Assembly (NCBI RefSeq): GCF_044987625.1
Contig: NZ_JBJDSB010000001.1
Span: 310,001-374,000 of the forward strand
Origin: Desulfobaculum sp044987625
Lineage (GTDB): Bacteria > Desulfobacterota > Desulfovibrionia > Desulfovibrionales > Desulfovibrionaceae
Length of the DNA stretch: 64,000 bases
Direction of reading: 5' to 3'
The notes below the pieces were generated by a model. The model was given only the letters and a program-made list of their open reading frames with translations, was not told where the DNA came from and searched no databases. Position 1 is the stretch's first letter, and each line of letters opens with the position of its first letter. This document shows, piece after piece, positions 1 through 8,885 of the stretch. The position numbers and the translations under genes were made by a program.

Positions 1-390
1 TCGCAGGTGCTGCTGAAAGGTGAAAACGCCCAGTCCGTCACGCTGTACGTGCTGTTCTTTGCGGCCATCTTCTTCTCCGCCATGGCTGGCGGTCCGGCCA
101 CCATTTTGGACCTGAACGGACGGGGCCTCGCCCTTGCCCTCGGCATTGGCCTTGTGCCCACGGTGTTCGCCATCCTGTTCATGTACCTCGCCATCGAGCA
201 CATCGGCGGCACGTATACGTCCATTTTCTCCTGCATCGAACCGGTGACCACGGTCTTTGCCGCCTGGATTCTGCTGGGCGAACCAGTCGCCATGTGGCAG
301 TTTGTGGGCGCGGCGCTGGTTATATGCGGCGTTATCTGGCCAAACAGAAAACTTCTGCACCGCGAGATGACCCCGACCCACGCGGCTTAA
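1..390 (+). CDS. EamA/DMT-family permease, C-terminal part
   Basis: The frame is open at the left edge and stops at TAA 388-390, so only about the last 129 residues are visible. They form several hydrophobic segments followed by a short basic tail (NRKLLHREMTPTHAA). The order EPVTTVFAAWILLGEPVA, then FVGAALVICGVI, is the usual end of the second EamA repeat of drug/metabolite transporters. The family works in the inner membrane and moves small metabolites; nothing here shows the substrate. The next gene begins 84 bp downstream with its own ribosome binding site. No terminator hairpin is evident between them. Confidence 0.85.
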   Translation, partial: SQVLLKGENAQSVTLYVLFFAAIFFSAMAGGPATILDLNGRGLALALGIGLVPTVFAILFMYLAIEHIGGTYTSIFSCIEPVTTVFAAWILLGEPVAMWQFVGAALVICGVIWPNRKLLHREMTPTHAA

Positions 391-474
391 CGCCCATTTC
401 CGCTGGCAGGCCTCCATTGCAATGCCGCGCGTATGTGATATGCGTTATGCAAAGAGCAATGGAGGCTTACCCGC

Positions 475-831
475 GTGGAAGAATACCTCACCATTATTCT
501 CGTCATCATCAGACGGGGGCTTGAAGTCTCCATCGACCTCATGACTCCCGTAGCCATCGCGCTCTATGTCCTCATCATGGGCATCATCTACGCCGCCTAC
601 TACCGCCGAGGTTCGAGCTTTGGCGCTCTCATCCACATCGTCGGCGGCTGCTTTACCTTCTTCATCATCTGGAACCATCCGGCATATTCCTACTACAAGC
701 ACAACCCATGGAACGGGGGCTACATCTACGCCCTTATCATGATTGTCACCTACGTCTACGTACCCATGAAGCTCGCCGTCTTCACCACGGAGATCTGCCG
801 CCAGCTCTTCCGCCCCGTAGACCGCCTATAG
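475..831 (+). CDS. small inner-membrane protein of unknown function
   Basis: A 118-residue protein with about three membrane segments (roughly residues 20-42, 50-68 and 82-105) and a short basic C-terminus. The start is GTG at 475, chosen because GGAGG lies at 461-465, nine bases upstream; no other in-frame start has such a site. The sequence contains aromatic-rich loops (YYKHNPWNGGYIYA). I do not recognise the family. It lies downstream of the permease on the same strand and may be co-transcribed. Its function is unknown. Confidence 0.7.
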   Translation: MEEYLTIILVIIRRGLEVSIDLMTPVAIALYVLIMGIIYAAYYRRGSSFGALIHIVGGCFTFFIIWNHPAYSYYKHNPWNGGYIYALIMIVTYVYVPMKLAVFTTEICRQLFRPVDRL

Positions 832-1334
832 CACCAAGCCGTCACAGCACGCGCTGGTTCACGCTACGTCCTCGCCAAGTCGGCAAAGCGCCCTTCTCCG
901 TCCGTATCCCACAAGCGCCCGACGACGCAGGCGACAATCGCCCCCGTCCTCCCCCCGACTTTTGCCTCCCGATCCTTCACGTTCCCATCCGCCCCCTCCC
1001 TCACCTCAAACTCCCCACACCGCGCCAAATGTCTCCATCCAACGTTTCAGCGCCGACCAGAACAAGCCCCCCCCTGCTTTCCTCACCATCCTCCGCCATC
1101 CAACACCCATCGCCGCCGCCACCAATCCGCAAATCCCACCAATATCCGCAAAAATCCACACCTTGTGAAAAAAAGAACCTCTCCCCCATTTTCTCTTTTC
1201 GCCGCCTTCGAATAACGCTACACCCCAATCTCGCGCTTCCGTGGTGGGAATTTTTCGCGAAGCGCAACTTATGACACATGCCCGGGCGAGACCGCTTTCG
1301 CCCTGTCGTATTCATCTTTTCGGAGGTAGAACAC
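832..1334 (+). other. gene-free stretch, C-rich on the plus strand
   Basis: About 500 bp between the small membrane protein and the DUF169 gene. From about 880 to 1150 the plus strand is very rich in C and poor in G, which leaves long stop-poor frames on both strands that look like composition artefacts. The last 200 bp is more AT-rich and should hold the promoter of the DUF169 gene, but no convincing -35/-10 pair was found. No RNA gene was recognised. Confidence 0.5.
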
Positions 1335-2126
1335 ATGGCCAAGCTCAGCCGCGATTATGCGTCCATTCAGAAGACCCTCATGGACGACCTGCGCCTCATG
1401 CATTACCCCATCGCCGTCAAGTACATCTTTGACGAAGAGGAACTGAAGGACTTTCAGGAAAACTGCGAAGAATACTTCTGTCCCGTCAAGCCCATGACCT
1501 TCTGTCAGTGGGAACTTGCCGCACGCATGAAGGGACAGACCGTTCTCGCCTTCAAGGATGACCAGGGCTGCTCCAACGCACGCTTCTGCCTCGGCTGGAA
1601 GCCCATGGACGAAGCCGAAGTCAAGAGCCACAAGAAGTACTGCGTGGACGCGGATCAGGCCGAACGCTTCATCAAGACCAAGTCCCGCCTGCCCGAAGAC
1701 AAGCTGCTCGCCATCGTCGTGTCCCCGCTGGCCGACACCTTCTTCGATCCGGATACCGTGCACTTCTACTGCGATAACATGCAGGCCTACCACCTCGCCG
1801 TGGACTACGCCGCCGCCATGGATGTGCACCCCATCCAGACCAATATCACCATCAACTCCTCCGCATGCGGTGGCAACGTCTACTCCTTCAATGAGAAGAA
1901 GTTCAACATGCTCCCCGCCTGCAGCGGCAGCTACAACGCCGGCAAGACCGAACGCGGTGAAATCAACGTCGTTATCCCCGGTGAACACATCGGCCCGACC
2001 ATCGACCGCCTGCTCTCCCGTAAGGAACAGCACGGTTCCGCGTCCATCACCCGCCCCGGTGACAACTTCCCCGGCGCAGACGTCTGCAAAAACTGCCCGC
2101 TCATCATCTTCAAAAAGCAGAAATAA
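1335..2126 (+). CDS. DUF169-family protein
   Basis: A 263-residue soluble protein matching the DUF169 pattern: an N-terminal SRDYASIQKTLMDDLRL region, the run LRLMHYPIAVKYIF, a conserved CSNARFCLGW segment, and a C-terminal CKNCPLIIF. Several cysteines (CPVKPMTFCQW, GCSNARFC, CKNC) could bind metal or a cofactor. The family is common in sulfate reducers and methanogens, and its biochemical role is not established. The start is ATG 1335, with GGAGG seven to eight bases upstream (1322-1326); an in-frame ATG at 1278 lacks a site. The gene stands alone and ends in a strong terminator. Confidence 0.85.
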   Translation: MAKLSRDYASIQKTLMDDLRLMHYPIAVKYIFDEEELKDFQENCEEYFCPVKPMTFCQWELAARMKGQTVLAFKDDQGCSNARFCLGWKPMDEAEVKSHKKYCVDADQAERFIKTKSRLPEDKLLAIVVSPLADTFFDPDTVHFYCDNMQAYHLAVDYAAAMDVHPIQTNITINSSACGGNVYSFNEKKFNMLPACSGSYNAGKTERGEINVVIPGEHIGPTIDRLLSRKEQHGSASITRPGDNFPGADVCKNCPLIIFKKQK

Positions 2127-2171
2127 TTCCGCGCGATAGGCCTCCTCATAGCGCCTGTCCGTGTGACCACA

Positions 2172-2208
2172 CGCCCCGCAGTCTCGCCCCTGCGGGGCGT
2201 TTTCTTTT
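2172..2208 (+). terminator. intrinsic terminator of the DUF169 gene
   Basis: A 9-bp stem, CGCCCCGCA (2172-2180) paired with TGCGGGGCG (2191-2199), a 10-base loop, then TTTTCTTTT. It lies 45 bp after the stop codon. Confidence 0.85.
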
Positions 2209-2261
2209 GGCACACACACGCTCGCCACAAGGAAGACGAAGGCGAAGAGGAAGAAAAGAGA

Positions 2262-2555
2262 GCCTCCGGCGGGTTAAGGAAATAATTTCCTTAACAATCC
2301 TTAGGATTTTCAGGAGCGGAAGCCGCTCCTGAAAATACGGGTGGGAGGAACTTTCGTGCCTTATGCCTTTTCTTCTTTCGCAGACCCAACAGGGATTCTC
2401 ACCGCCCTTCACACAACGCCAACGTCACCCCAAAATCTCTTCCCCATCCACACGAACGAGAGCCTCACAGGGGTGACGACCGCCACCTACAAAGGCACCC
2501 GGCATGTGCGCAAATGGGATTCCAAAGGGCCCACGGCCCTTTGGCCGCCGGAGGC
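2262..2555 (+). repeat. structured intergenic element, copy 1
   Basis: About 294 bp. The ends are inverted: GCCTCCGGCGG (2262-2272) and CCGCCGGAGGC (2545-2555). Hairpin I is at 2273-2295 (arms GTTAAGGAAA / TTTCCTTAAC). Hairpin II is at 2306-2336 (14-bp arms, loop AAG). Hairpin III is at 2522-2544 (CCAAAGGGCC / GGCCCTTTGG, loop CAC). Between II and III is a conserved core containing GGGGTGACGAC (about 2470-2480) and CCGGCATGTGCGCAAA. The sequence GGATT directly precedes hairpins II and III, and its complement follows hairpin I. It lies between the terminators of two convergent genes. Confidence 0.85.
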
Positions 2556-2612
2556 CCCAAAAAGCCGCACCACACGCCACCACCTCGCCAACGCCTCTCA
2601 CTTCACCCGAGA

Positions 2613-2905
2613 GCCTCCGGCGGCTCAAGGGTATGATACCCTTGAGAATCCCCAGGATTTTCAAGAGCGGAAGCCGCTCCTGAAAATACAGGTGGGAGGA
2701 ACTTTCTTGCCTTATGCCTTTTCTTCTGTCGGAGGCCCAACAGGGATTCTCACCGCCCTTCTCACAACGCAACGTCACCCCAAAATCTCTTCCCCATCCA
2801 CACGAACGAGAGCTTCACAGGGGTGACGACCGCCACCTACAAAGGCACCCGGCACGTGCGCAAATGGGATTCCAAAGGGCCCACGGCCCTTTGGCCGCCG
2901 GAGGC
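2613..2905 (+). repeat. structured intergenic element, copy 2
   Basis: Same orientation as copy 1 and 57 bp after it. Inverted ends are at 2613-2623 and 2895-2905. Hairpin I (2624-2646) has different but still paired arms, CTCAAGGGTAT / ATACCCTTGAG. Hairpin II (2657-2687) carries one A/C mismatch. Hairpin III (2872-2894) matches copy 1. The core GGGTGACGAC starts at 2821. The change in hairpin I against copy 1 preserves base pairing, which points to selection on structure or to gene conversion between arms. Confidence 0.85.
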
Positions 2906-2965
2906 CCCCAAAAGCCATGCACCACACGCCACCACACGCCACTACCTTGCCAACGCCACAACACG

Positions 2966-3000
2966 AAAAAAGCGGCCTGCCGGTAATCCGGCAGGCCGCT
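2966..3000 (-). terminator. intrinsic terminator of the acn-ppiD operon
   Basis: On the minus strand a 13-bp stem (3000-2988 with 2983-2971, loop ATTA) is followed by TTTTT. It lies 28 bp after the stop codon of the PpiD-like gene. Confidence 0.9.
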
Positions 3001-3027
3001 TGGAATGATCGTTGGTAACCGCGATGC

Positions 3028-4935
3028 TTATTGCAGCACGCGGGGCTCGACGATTTCGGTCTTGGCTTTGTCCCTGAGGGAGTTCAGATAGGCGAGGTAC
3101 ACTTCGCGCTGCTTGGTGCGGGTGAGGGTATCGAGCACGAGTTGCTTCTGCTGTTCCCACAGCTCTTCGCTGGGCTCGATGCGATCCTGCACACGGGCGA
3201 TGAGCACGCCATCCTGCACGGAGTAGGTCTGCGGCAGCCATTCGCCTTCCTTGGTGGTGAACACGGTCTCGACGAGATCGGGGTTCATGCCGAGGCCGGG
3301 AATGAAGCCCTGACGGCCGAAGGAGCTGGTAACCTTGGAGGCTTTTCCGAAGAGGGCTTCAGCCTTCTTGGTGTTGCCTTCTGCGGTCAGCCCCTTGAGG
3401 GAGGACTGGGCGGCTTCCTGCGCGAGGGCCATTGCGCCCTTGCGCTTGAGGGCTTCCACAATCTGTTCCTTCACGGCGTCCAGCGGCGCGATGGTGGAGG
3501 GCTCGGAATCCTGCTTAAAGGCGAGGATGTAGCCGTCCTTCACATTCAGGGGCGAATCGGTGGCGGTGCTCAGCGGCAGATCAAACAGCAGGTCGGCGTC
3601 CTCTTCGCTGATGCCAAGGGCGGACACGAGGGTCTGCTTGGACATAGGACCGGTCTGCTGGAGTTTCATACCGAGGTCGCTGGCGATTTTTTCGGCGCTG
3701 TCGTCGACAAGAATCTGCTCAAGGGCCTGATCGAGCTTGTCGGACATGGCGCTGGTGGCCTTTTCCTCGGCGATGATGCGGCGAATCTCGGAGCGTGCTT
3801 CATCAAGGGACTTGACGCCTGCGGCGCGCTTGTCGTCAACCTTGATAAGGTGCAGACCGAACTGGGTGCGCACGGGATCGGAAACCTGACCGGGCTTCAG
3901 GGAGAAGGCCACATCTTCGAAGGGCTTCACCATGGAGCTGCGGGGGAAGTAGCCGAGGTCGCCACCGCGAACAGCGCTGGGGCCTTCGGAGTATTCCTCG
4001 GCCAGATCGGAGAACTTGGCGCCCTTGGCGAGCTTGGCCTTCACGGTTGCCAGCTTGCTACGTGCGGCCTTGACGGCGGCTTCGGGCGCGTTGGGGCTGA
4101 GCTTCACGAGAATGTGGCGAGCGGACACCATTTCGGGGCGCTTGAACATGGAGGTATTCGCCTCGTAGTACTGGGCGATTTCCTCGGCGCTGACATCCTG
4201 CCCGGAGGCGAGAGCCTGGGGGGTGAAGGTCAGCGTCGCAAGGCTCACGGTAGCGGGACGGCGGAAGCGTTCCTCGTTGGCCTTGTAGTAGGCGTCAATT
4301 TCGGCGTCGGTGGGGGTGACGCTGGCAGTGTAGTCCTGCCAGGGGAAGAGCTGGTATTCCAGACGCGCCTGCTCACCGGCGTAGCGGAACAGGTCGCGGG
4401 CTTCCTGCTCGGTCACGTTGACGGCGAGGGAGAGATGCTTGCGGAGCTTCTGCTCGCGAATGCCACGCTCGACGTCGGCCTCGAACTGCGCGGGGCGCAG
4501 ATGGCTGCCACGCAGCACAGCCTGATAGACGGTGTTATCGAAGGCGTTGTCCTGATTGCGGAACGCGGGGATGTCGAGAATGTGCGCGCGGACTTCCTCT
4601 TCGCTGGCGGTGATGCCAAGCTTCTGGGCCTCGTTGCTGACGAGCACGTCGTTGACCATGGAGTTAAAGACGCTCTGCTTGAAGGCAGGGGTCTGAATTT
4701 CCTCGGCGCTGACGCCGGGGTTCTGCCCACGGTAATTTTCTGCGGCCCGCTGGTAGGCCATCTCGAAGTCGCGGATAAGGATGGGCGTTTCGTCCACATA
4801 GGCGAGGACTGCGCCTCCCTTGCCCCGGTTGCTCATCGTCCCTGAGCCGAAGGCAAAGACGAAGACAACGATGATAATGCCGAACAGGATCTTCACAATC
4901 CACGATCCGGCATTCTGTCGCATTCCGTCGAGCAT
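3028..4935 (-). CDS. ppiD: PpiD-like membrane-anchored periplasmic peptidyl-prolyl isomerase/chaperone
   Basis: A 635-residue protein with one N-terminal membrane segment (about residues 13-30, ILFGIIIVVFVFAFGSG), then a SurA_N/PpiD chaperone region, and a parvulin (PpiC) domain at about 265-370. The parvulin domain shows SARHILVKL, GGDLGYFPRSSMVKPFEDVAF and TQFGLHLIKVDD. A second partial parvulin-like region follows. Length and order are those of PpiD, which helps outer-membrane and periplasmic proteins fold near the Sec translocon. ATG 4935 is preceded by GGGAGA. It follows aconitase by 32 bp and shares its terminator, so the two are co-transcribed. The same acn-ppiD order is known in other Desulfovibrio. 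Confidence 0.88.
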   Translation of the reverse strand: MLDGMRQNAGSWIVKILFGIIIVVFVFAFGSGTMSNRGKGGAVLAYVDETPILIRDFEMAYQRAAENYRGQNPGVSAEEIQTPAFKQSVFNSMVNDVLVSNEAQKLGITASEEEVRAHILDIPAFRNQDNAFDNTVYQAVLRGSHLRPAQFEADVERGIREQKLRKHLSLAVNVTEQEARDLFRYAGEQARLEYQLFPWQDYTASVTPTDAEIDAYYKANEERFRRPATVSLATLTFTPQALASGQDVSAEEIAQYYEANTSMFKRPEMVSARHILVKLSPNAPEAAVKAARSKLATVKAKLAKGAKFSDLAEEYSEGPSAVRGGDLGYFPRSSMVKPFEDVAFSLKPGQVSDPVRTQFGLHLIKVDDKRAAGVKSLDEARSEIRRIIAEEKATSAMSDKLDQALEQILVDDSAEKIASDLGMKLQQTGPMSKQTLVSALGISEEDADLLFDLPLSTATDSPLNVKDGYILAFKQDSEPSTIAPLDAVKEQIVEALKRKGAMALAQEAAQSSLKGLTAEGNTKKAEALFGKASKVTSSFGRQGFIPGLGMNPDLVETVFTTKEGEWLPQTYSVQDGVLIARVQDRIEPSEELWEQQKQLVLDTLTRTKQREVYLAYLNSLRDKAKTEIVEPRVLQ

Positions 4936-4967
4936 AGATTCTCCCGATAGAGTCGTAGTGTATAGCG

Positions 4968-6893
4968 TTAGCGTGCAAGAGACTGGCGTACAGCATTCAG
5001 CAGGCCACCTGCCTGAATAATAGCCAGCTCTTTTTCCGTCAAATCATTTGTAACAAGAAGGCGTTGCGAACCATTCACCGTCACTTCCGCGGCTTCACCG
5101 GGGGTGATGCCTGTGGTATCAAGAGAAATTGCGTCCCCTTCACCGATGCGGTCGTAGTCCGCCTTGTCCACGAACACCAACGGCAGAATGCCGAAGTTGA
5201 CGAGGTTGGCGCGATGAATGCGGGCCAGCGACTTGGCGATGACCGCCCGCACACCCAGATGGCGCGGACCAAGGGCGGCATGCTCGCGGCTGGACCCCTG
5301 CCCGTAGTTTTCACCCGCAACAATAACGCCGTGCCCGGCGCCGTGCATGCGCTCCACAAATCCCTTGTCCGTGCGGGAGAAAATATACTCGCTGATGGCG
5401 GGGATGTTGGAGCGCAGCGCCGTAATCTGCGGGCCTGCGGGCAAAATGTGGTCCGTGGTGATGTCGTCACCGACCTTAAGCTGCACGCTGGTTTCAAGAG
5501 CCTGCGGCAGCGTCTCGAACTGCTCCAGCGGCACGATGTTCGGCCCACGCTCGATGGTGACGCCGCTGCCATCCTCGGGCGGGAAGATGAACAGATGCCG
5601 AATATCGGGCGTTTCCGCGGGCAGTTCGGGTTTCGCCGGGGCCTCGCCCCACTCGGCCGGATCCGTGAATGCGCCGTTCAGCGCAGCCATGGCCGCGGTC
5701 TGCGGACTAGCAAGGTATACCTGCGCGTCCTGCGTGCCGCTTCGGCCCTCGAAATTGCGGTTGAACGTCCTGACGGACACCCCCGCACTGACAGGCGAAC
5801 CGCCCATGCCGATGCAGGGACCACACGTACACTCCAAAAGGCGCGCACCAGCGGTGACGAGGGGCGCAATAAGCCCTTCCGCCGCCAGCATGTTCAGCAC
5901 CTGCTTGGAGCCGGGGGAAATAAGCAAGTCCGTCTCGCGGGCGGCCTGCTTGCCTTGCAGCATCAGCGCCACGGTCTTCAGGTCCGCATACGAGGAGTTC
6001 GTGCAGGAGCCAATGGCCGCCTGATCCACCCGCATCCCGGCCAGCTCGCGCACGGGGACCACGCGGTCCGGCATGTGCGGCTGGGCGACAAGAGGCTCCA
6101 GTTCGGACAGGTTGACTTCCACGGTCTCATCGTAGGTTGCGTCCGCGTCGGCGACGCACTCGCGCCAGTCCTGTTCGCGGCCCATGGCGGCGAGGAACTG
6201 GCGGGTGACGTCGTCGGAGGGGAAGATGGACGTGGTTGCGCCCAGCTCCGCCCCCATATTGGTAATGGTCGCGCGCTCCGGTACCGAAAGCGAGGCAACG
6301 CCGGGGCCGCAGTATTCCATCACCTTGCCCACGCCGCCCTTGACGGACAACTGACCGAGCACGTGCAGGATGACGTCCTTGGCCGAAGCCCAGCCCGTGA
6401 GCTGGCCGGTCAAGTGCACCCGCACCACGCGCGGCATGGCGATGTAGTACGGCTCGCCCGCCATGGCGAGGGCAACGGAAAGGCCACCCGCCCCCATGGC
6501 CAAACTGCCGAGGCCGCCGGCCGTTGGCGTGTGGCTGTCGGAGCCGATGAGTGTCGCACCCGGAACGGCAAAGTTCTCAAGGTGCAGCTGATGGCAGATG
6601 CCGGTTCCCGGAGGCGAGAACACAATGCCGAATCTGGCCGCTACGGTTCGCAGATACCTATGGTCATCCGGATTTCGAAAGCCCATCTGCAGGGTGTTGT
6701 GATCCACATAACTCACGGAGAGCTGGGTCTTGACGCGGTCAAGGCCCATGGCTTCAAACTGCAAATGCGCCATCGTTCCGGTGGCGTCTTGCGTCAGCGT
6801 CTGGTCGATGCGCAGACCAACCTCGGCGCCGGGCGTCATATCGCCATCCACACGGTGCGCGGCGATGATCTTCTGGGTCAGATTCTGGGGCAT
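4968..6893 (-). CDS. acn: aconitate hydratase
   Basis: A 641-residue protein that isomerises citrate and isocitrate with a [4Fe-4S] cluster. Visible signatures are LIGSDSHTPTAGGLG, the cluster ligands in AIGSCTNSS and LECTCGPCIGMG, and, in the C-terminal swivel domain, GDDITTDHILPAG, GENYGQGSSREHAALGPR and FGILPLVF. The length fits the shorter mitochondrial-like or archaeal-like aconitases rather than 890-residue AcnA. ATG 6893 has GAGAGGT upstream. In sulfate reducers this enzyme serves glutamate synthesis through a partial TCA pathway. Together with the fused succinyl-CoA synthetase at 45.8 kb, the window holds two TCA-type enzymes. Confidence 0.95.
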   Translation of the reverse strand: MPQNLTQKIIAAHRVDGDMTPGAEVGLRIDQTLTQDATGTMAHLQFEAMGLDRVKTQLSVSYVDHNTLQMGFRNPDDHRYLRTVAARFGIVFSPPGTGICHQLHLENFAVPGATLIGSDSHTPTAGGLGSLAMGAGGLSVALAMAGEPYYIAMPRVVRVHLTGQLTGWASAKDVILHVLGQLSVKGGVGKVMEYCGPGVASLSVPERATITNMGAELGATTSIFPSDDVTRQFLAAMGREQDWRECVADADATYDETVEVNLSELEPLVAQPHMPDRVVPVRELAGMRVDQAAIGSCTNSSYADLKTVALMLQGKQAARETDLLISPGSKQVLNMLAAEGLIAPLVTAGARLLECTCGPCIGMGGSPVSAGVSVRTFNRNFEGRSGTQDAQVYLASPQTAAMAALNGAFTDPAEWGEAPAKPELPAETPDIRHLFIFPPEDGSGVTIERGPNIVPLEQFETLPQALETSVQLKVGDDITTDHILPAGPQITALRSNIPAISEYIFSRTDKGFVERMHGAGHGVIVAGENYGQGSSREHAALGPRHLGVRAVIAKSLARIHRANLVNFGILPLVFVDKADYDRIGEGDAISLDTTGITPGEAAEVTVNGSQRLLVTNDLTEKELAIIQAGGLLNAVRQSLAR

Positions 6894-6949
6894 GCGTCTA
6901 CCTCTCGGGCTGGAGCGCGACCCGGATGGGCCGCACGGAATACCGGTTC

Positions 6950-7219
6950 CTAGTGAAGAACCCCGTTCTCGGCCACTGCCATGCGCAGTCTGTTCATGCG
7001 GCGCTTGCGGATTTCCATTTCCGTATCAAGGCGCAGCTTGTCCTGCTGCAATCTGTGAATATCCTGTGCGAAGAAGACTCCCTTCTCGAAGTCCTCTTCG
7101 CTGCGGAGCTTGCGAATCTGCGCTTCAACCGTCTCCTTTTCGAGCTTGAACTGGTCAAACTCCTGAGACAGCTGTTCCATATCAGCCGATTCGCACACGT
7201 CGTCCTTTCTTTCGTCCAT
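6950..7219 (-). CDS. small coiled-coil protein of unknown function
   Basis: An 89-residue, highly charged protein predicted to be mostly helical: residues 12-75 show heptad-like spacing (MEQLSQEFDQFKLEKETVE, then IHRLQQDKLRLDTEMEIRKR). There is no signal peptide or known motif. Start ATG 7219 was chosen over longer forms because AAGGAG lies at 7235-7230, ten bases upstream. The start lies inside the end of the EPSP-synthase-like gene (38-bp overlap), so translation is probably coupled. It precedes aconitase by 56 bp. Function is unknown. Confidence 0.65.
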   Translation of the reverse strand: MDERKDDVCESADMEQLSQEFDQFKLEKETVEAQIRKLRSEEDFEKGVFFAQDIHRLQQDKLRLDTEMEIRKRRMNRLRMAVAENGVLH

Positions 7220-8852
7220 CGTCTTCAGGCTCCTTCTTGTCAGGTTGCGGCTCAAAACCGTTGACATAGAGCTGCCAGAACTCCGGCCAGACAGCGGAAA
7301 GCCCGCCGGGATTCGCCAGCTTGATGCCCGGGGCGGCGTACGAGGCCAAAGCAAGACCCATGGTCCACTCCGGTGCGGGGCTCACCCACGCCTCGGCGCT
7401 CTCGTCCCACGTACTGCCCTTGGGGGATGCGGCAACAACCACCTTGTTCGGCTTCACGCGGACAAAACGGCCCAGACGGTCACCAAGTTCCATGGCCGAC
7501 GTGCCGTCAAAATCATCCGCAACGCGAATGCGCGCGCCAGAGTGCGACGCCAAACCGGCAGCAAGGGCCAGCGGCGCAAAAATCGGGCACTCCGTCACGT
7601 CCAGGTCAATCTCTTCAGGGCGCTCGGCAAGCTCCGCAGTGATGCCGCTCTTGGAAACCTTCACCTCAAGGCCAAGGTTTTCCAGCAGCGTCACAGCGCT
7701 TTCTGCGTCGGCGTCCTTCTTGGGCCATGCGCCGTCAAGGTGCACGCGTCCGCTGCCAAAGTGCGGCGCAGCCAAAAGCGAGGTGCACAGCACAGGGTCC
7801 AGCGGGAAGGTCACGCTCTGGGGCATGGCCAGGATTGCGCGGTCCACGGAGAAGGAATCGTCCGTCAACGTGCACGGCACGCCGCAGTCCTTAAGGATGG
7901 CGGCTACACGGGACAAAAGTCCCTTGTCGTCGAATTCCTCGTCCCACGTGAAGGCAATGCCGTCCGGGTAGGTGGGACCAAACAGTGCAATGGCAGCAGC
8001 GGCTTCAGCCGGGAAATTCTCGGGAATGCGGAAGCGGTTGGTGGTCATGCCTCCACTTTCCATGCGCACCGGCACACCGTTGGAGTGCGGCTCCAGCGAG
8101 GTCAGACGCACGCCAAGACCAGAGAGCACATGCGCCACAGGGCGCAGGTCCATCACCTTCAGCGCGGTGCCGCCACTAAACATGGAGATGCCCGGTTCAG
8201 GCAGCGCCATGGCAAGCAGCATGAAAAAGTTCAGGGGGTCGCCACCGGCAAACACCGTCTTGCCGTGGAAATCAGGCTTCTGACCGGCTGCGGTCACCTT
8301 GCCCTTTTCACGCGACATGGATGCGCCAGCGCCATTCAGGCCCTTCACCAGCTCCACAAGCGGGTCATTGAGGACGATGGGGGCAATTTCGCACGTTGCG
8401 CCCGTCGCGCCAGCAATGGCCGTCCACATGCGGGATTCCTCCAGAGCGGAAGGACCGGACATGGTCAGGTCGAGCGGCGCGCGGCGGGGACGCATGGTAA
8501 ACGTCTGCTCGCCCTCTTCGCCACCCTGCGCAAAGGAATACGCAAGGCCATTCGCCAAGTTAAACAGTTTCCGCATGGTTGCCGTGTCAAAGCCATGTCT
8601 GGAGACAAGGCCGTCCCAGGCGCGGCGCATGCGCTTTTCCTGCGTCGGGTCCACAAGGGCCTTGCCCTTGCGCTTGCGCGTTCCGGCAGCCTTGGCCAAA
8701 AGCCGCGTACGGCGGGCCAAAAGGCTGGTCAGCTGGTGATCGAGGTCAACCAGCTCATCCGTAATGGAGCGCTTGTCCCTATCCTGAGGGCCGCGCTCAA
8801 AGCGCTTCCCGTCACGTTTCGTGAATTTCTTGTCGTTCGTATAATTACTCAT
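7182..8852 (-). CDS. EPSP-synthase-like protein with N-terminal chorismate-mutase-like domain
   Basis: A 556-residue protein. Residues about 25-105 resemble a type II chorismate mutase helix bundle (ITDELVDLDHQLTSLLARR, then RMRRAWDGLVSRHGFD). The remainder has the repeated fold pattern of EPSP synthase (AroA), the shikimate enzyme that joins PEP to shikimate 3-phosphate. However, the usual PGxKSxSxR substrate motif is replaced around LDLTMSGPSALEESRMW, and the NAGTAxR and KESDR motifs are not recognisable. It may be a divergent AroA or a protein with another job. ATG 8852 is used; a GTG at 8885 would add 11 residues, and neither has a strong ribosome binding site. The C-terminus is a basic, low-complexity tail. 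Confidence 0.65.
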   Translation of the reverse strand: MSNYTNDKKFTKRDGKRFERGPQDRDKRSITDELVDLDHQLTSLLARRTRLLAKAAGTRKRKGKALVDPTQEKRMRRAWDGLVSRHGFDTATMRKLFNLANGLAYSFAQGGEEGEQTFTMRPRRAPLDLTMSGPSALEESRMWTAIAGATGATCEIAPIVLNDPLVELVKGLNGAGASMSREKGKVTAAGQKPDFHGKTVFAGGDPLNFFMLLAMALPEPGISMFSGGTALKVMDLRPVAHVLSGLGVRLTSLEPHSNGVPVRMESGGMTTNRFRIPENFPAEAAAAIALFGPTYPDGIAFTWDEEFDDKGLLSRVAAILKDCGVPCTLTDDSFSVDRAILAMPQSVTFPLDPVLCTSLLAAPHFGSGRVHLDGAWPKKDADAESAVTLLENLGLEVKVSKSGITAELAERPEEIDLDVTECPIFAPLALAAGLASHSGARIRVADDFDGTSAMELGDRLGRFVRVKPNKVVVAASPKGSTWDESAEAWVSPAPEWTMGLALASYAAPGIKLANPGGLSAVWPEFWQLYVNGFEPQPDKKEPEDDGRKKGRRVRIG

Positions 8853-8885
8853 AAATTTTTTCCGGTATGCAGAAAGGAAGTCCAC

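Noticed and set aside
832..1334. Open frames on both strands in the C-rich stretch
   Set aside because: They arise from skewed composition; none has a ribosome binding site or protein-like pattern, and the DUF169 gene start is clear at 1335.
2209..2965. CRISPR array or insertion sequence
   Set aside because: Repeat spacing is about 350 bp with no short regular repeats, and there is no transposase gene.
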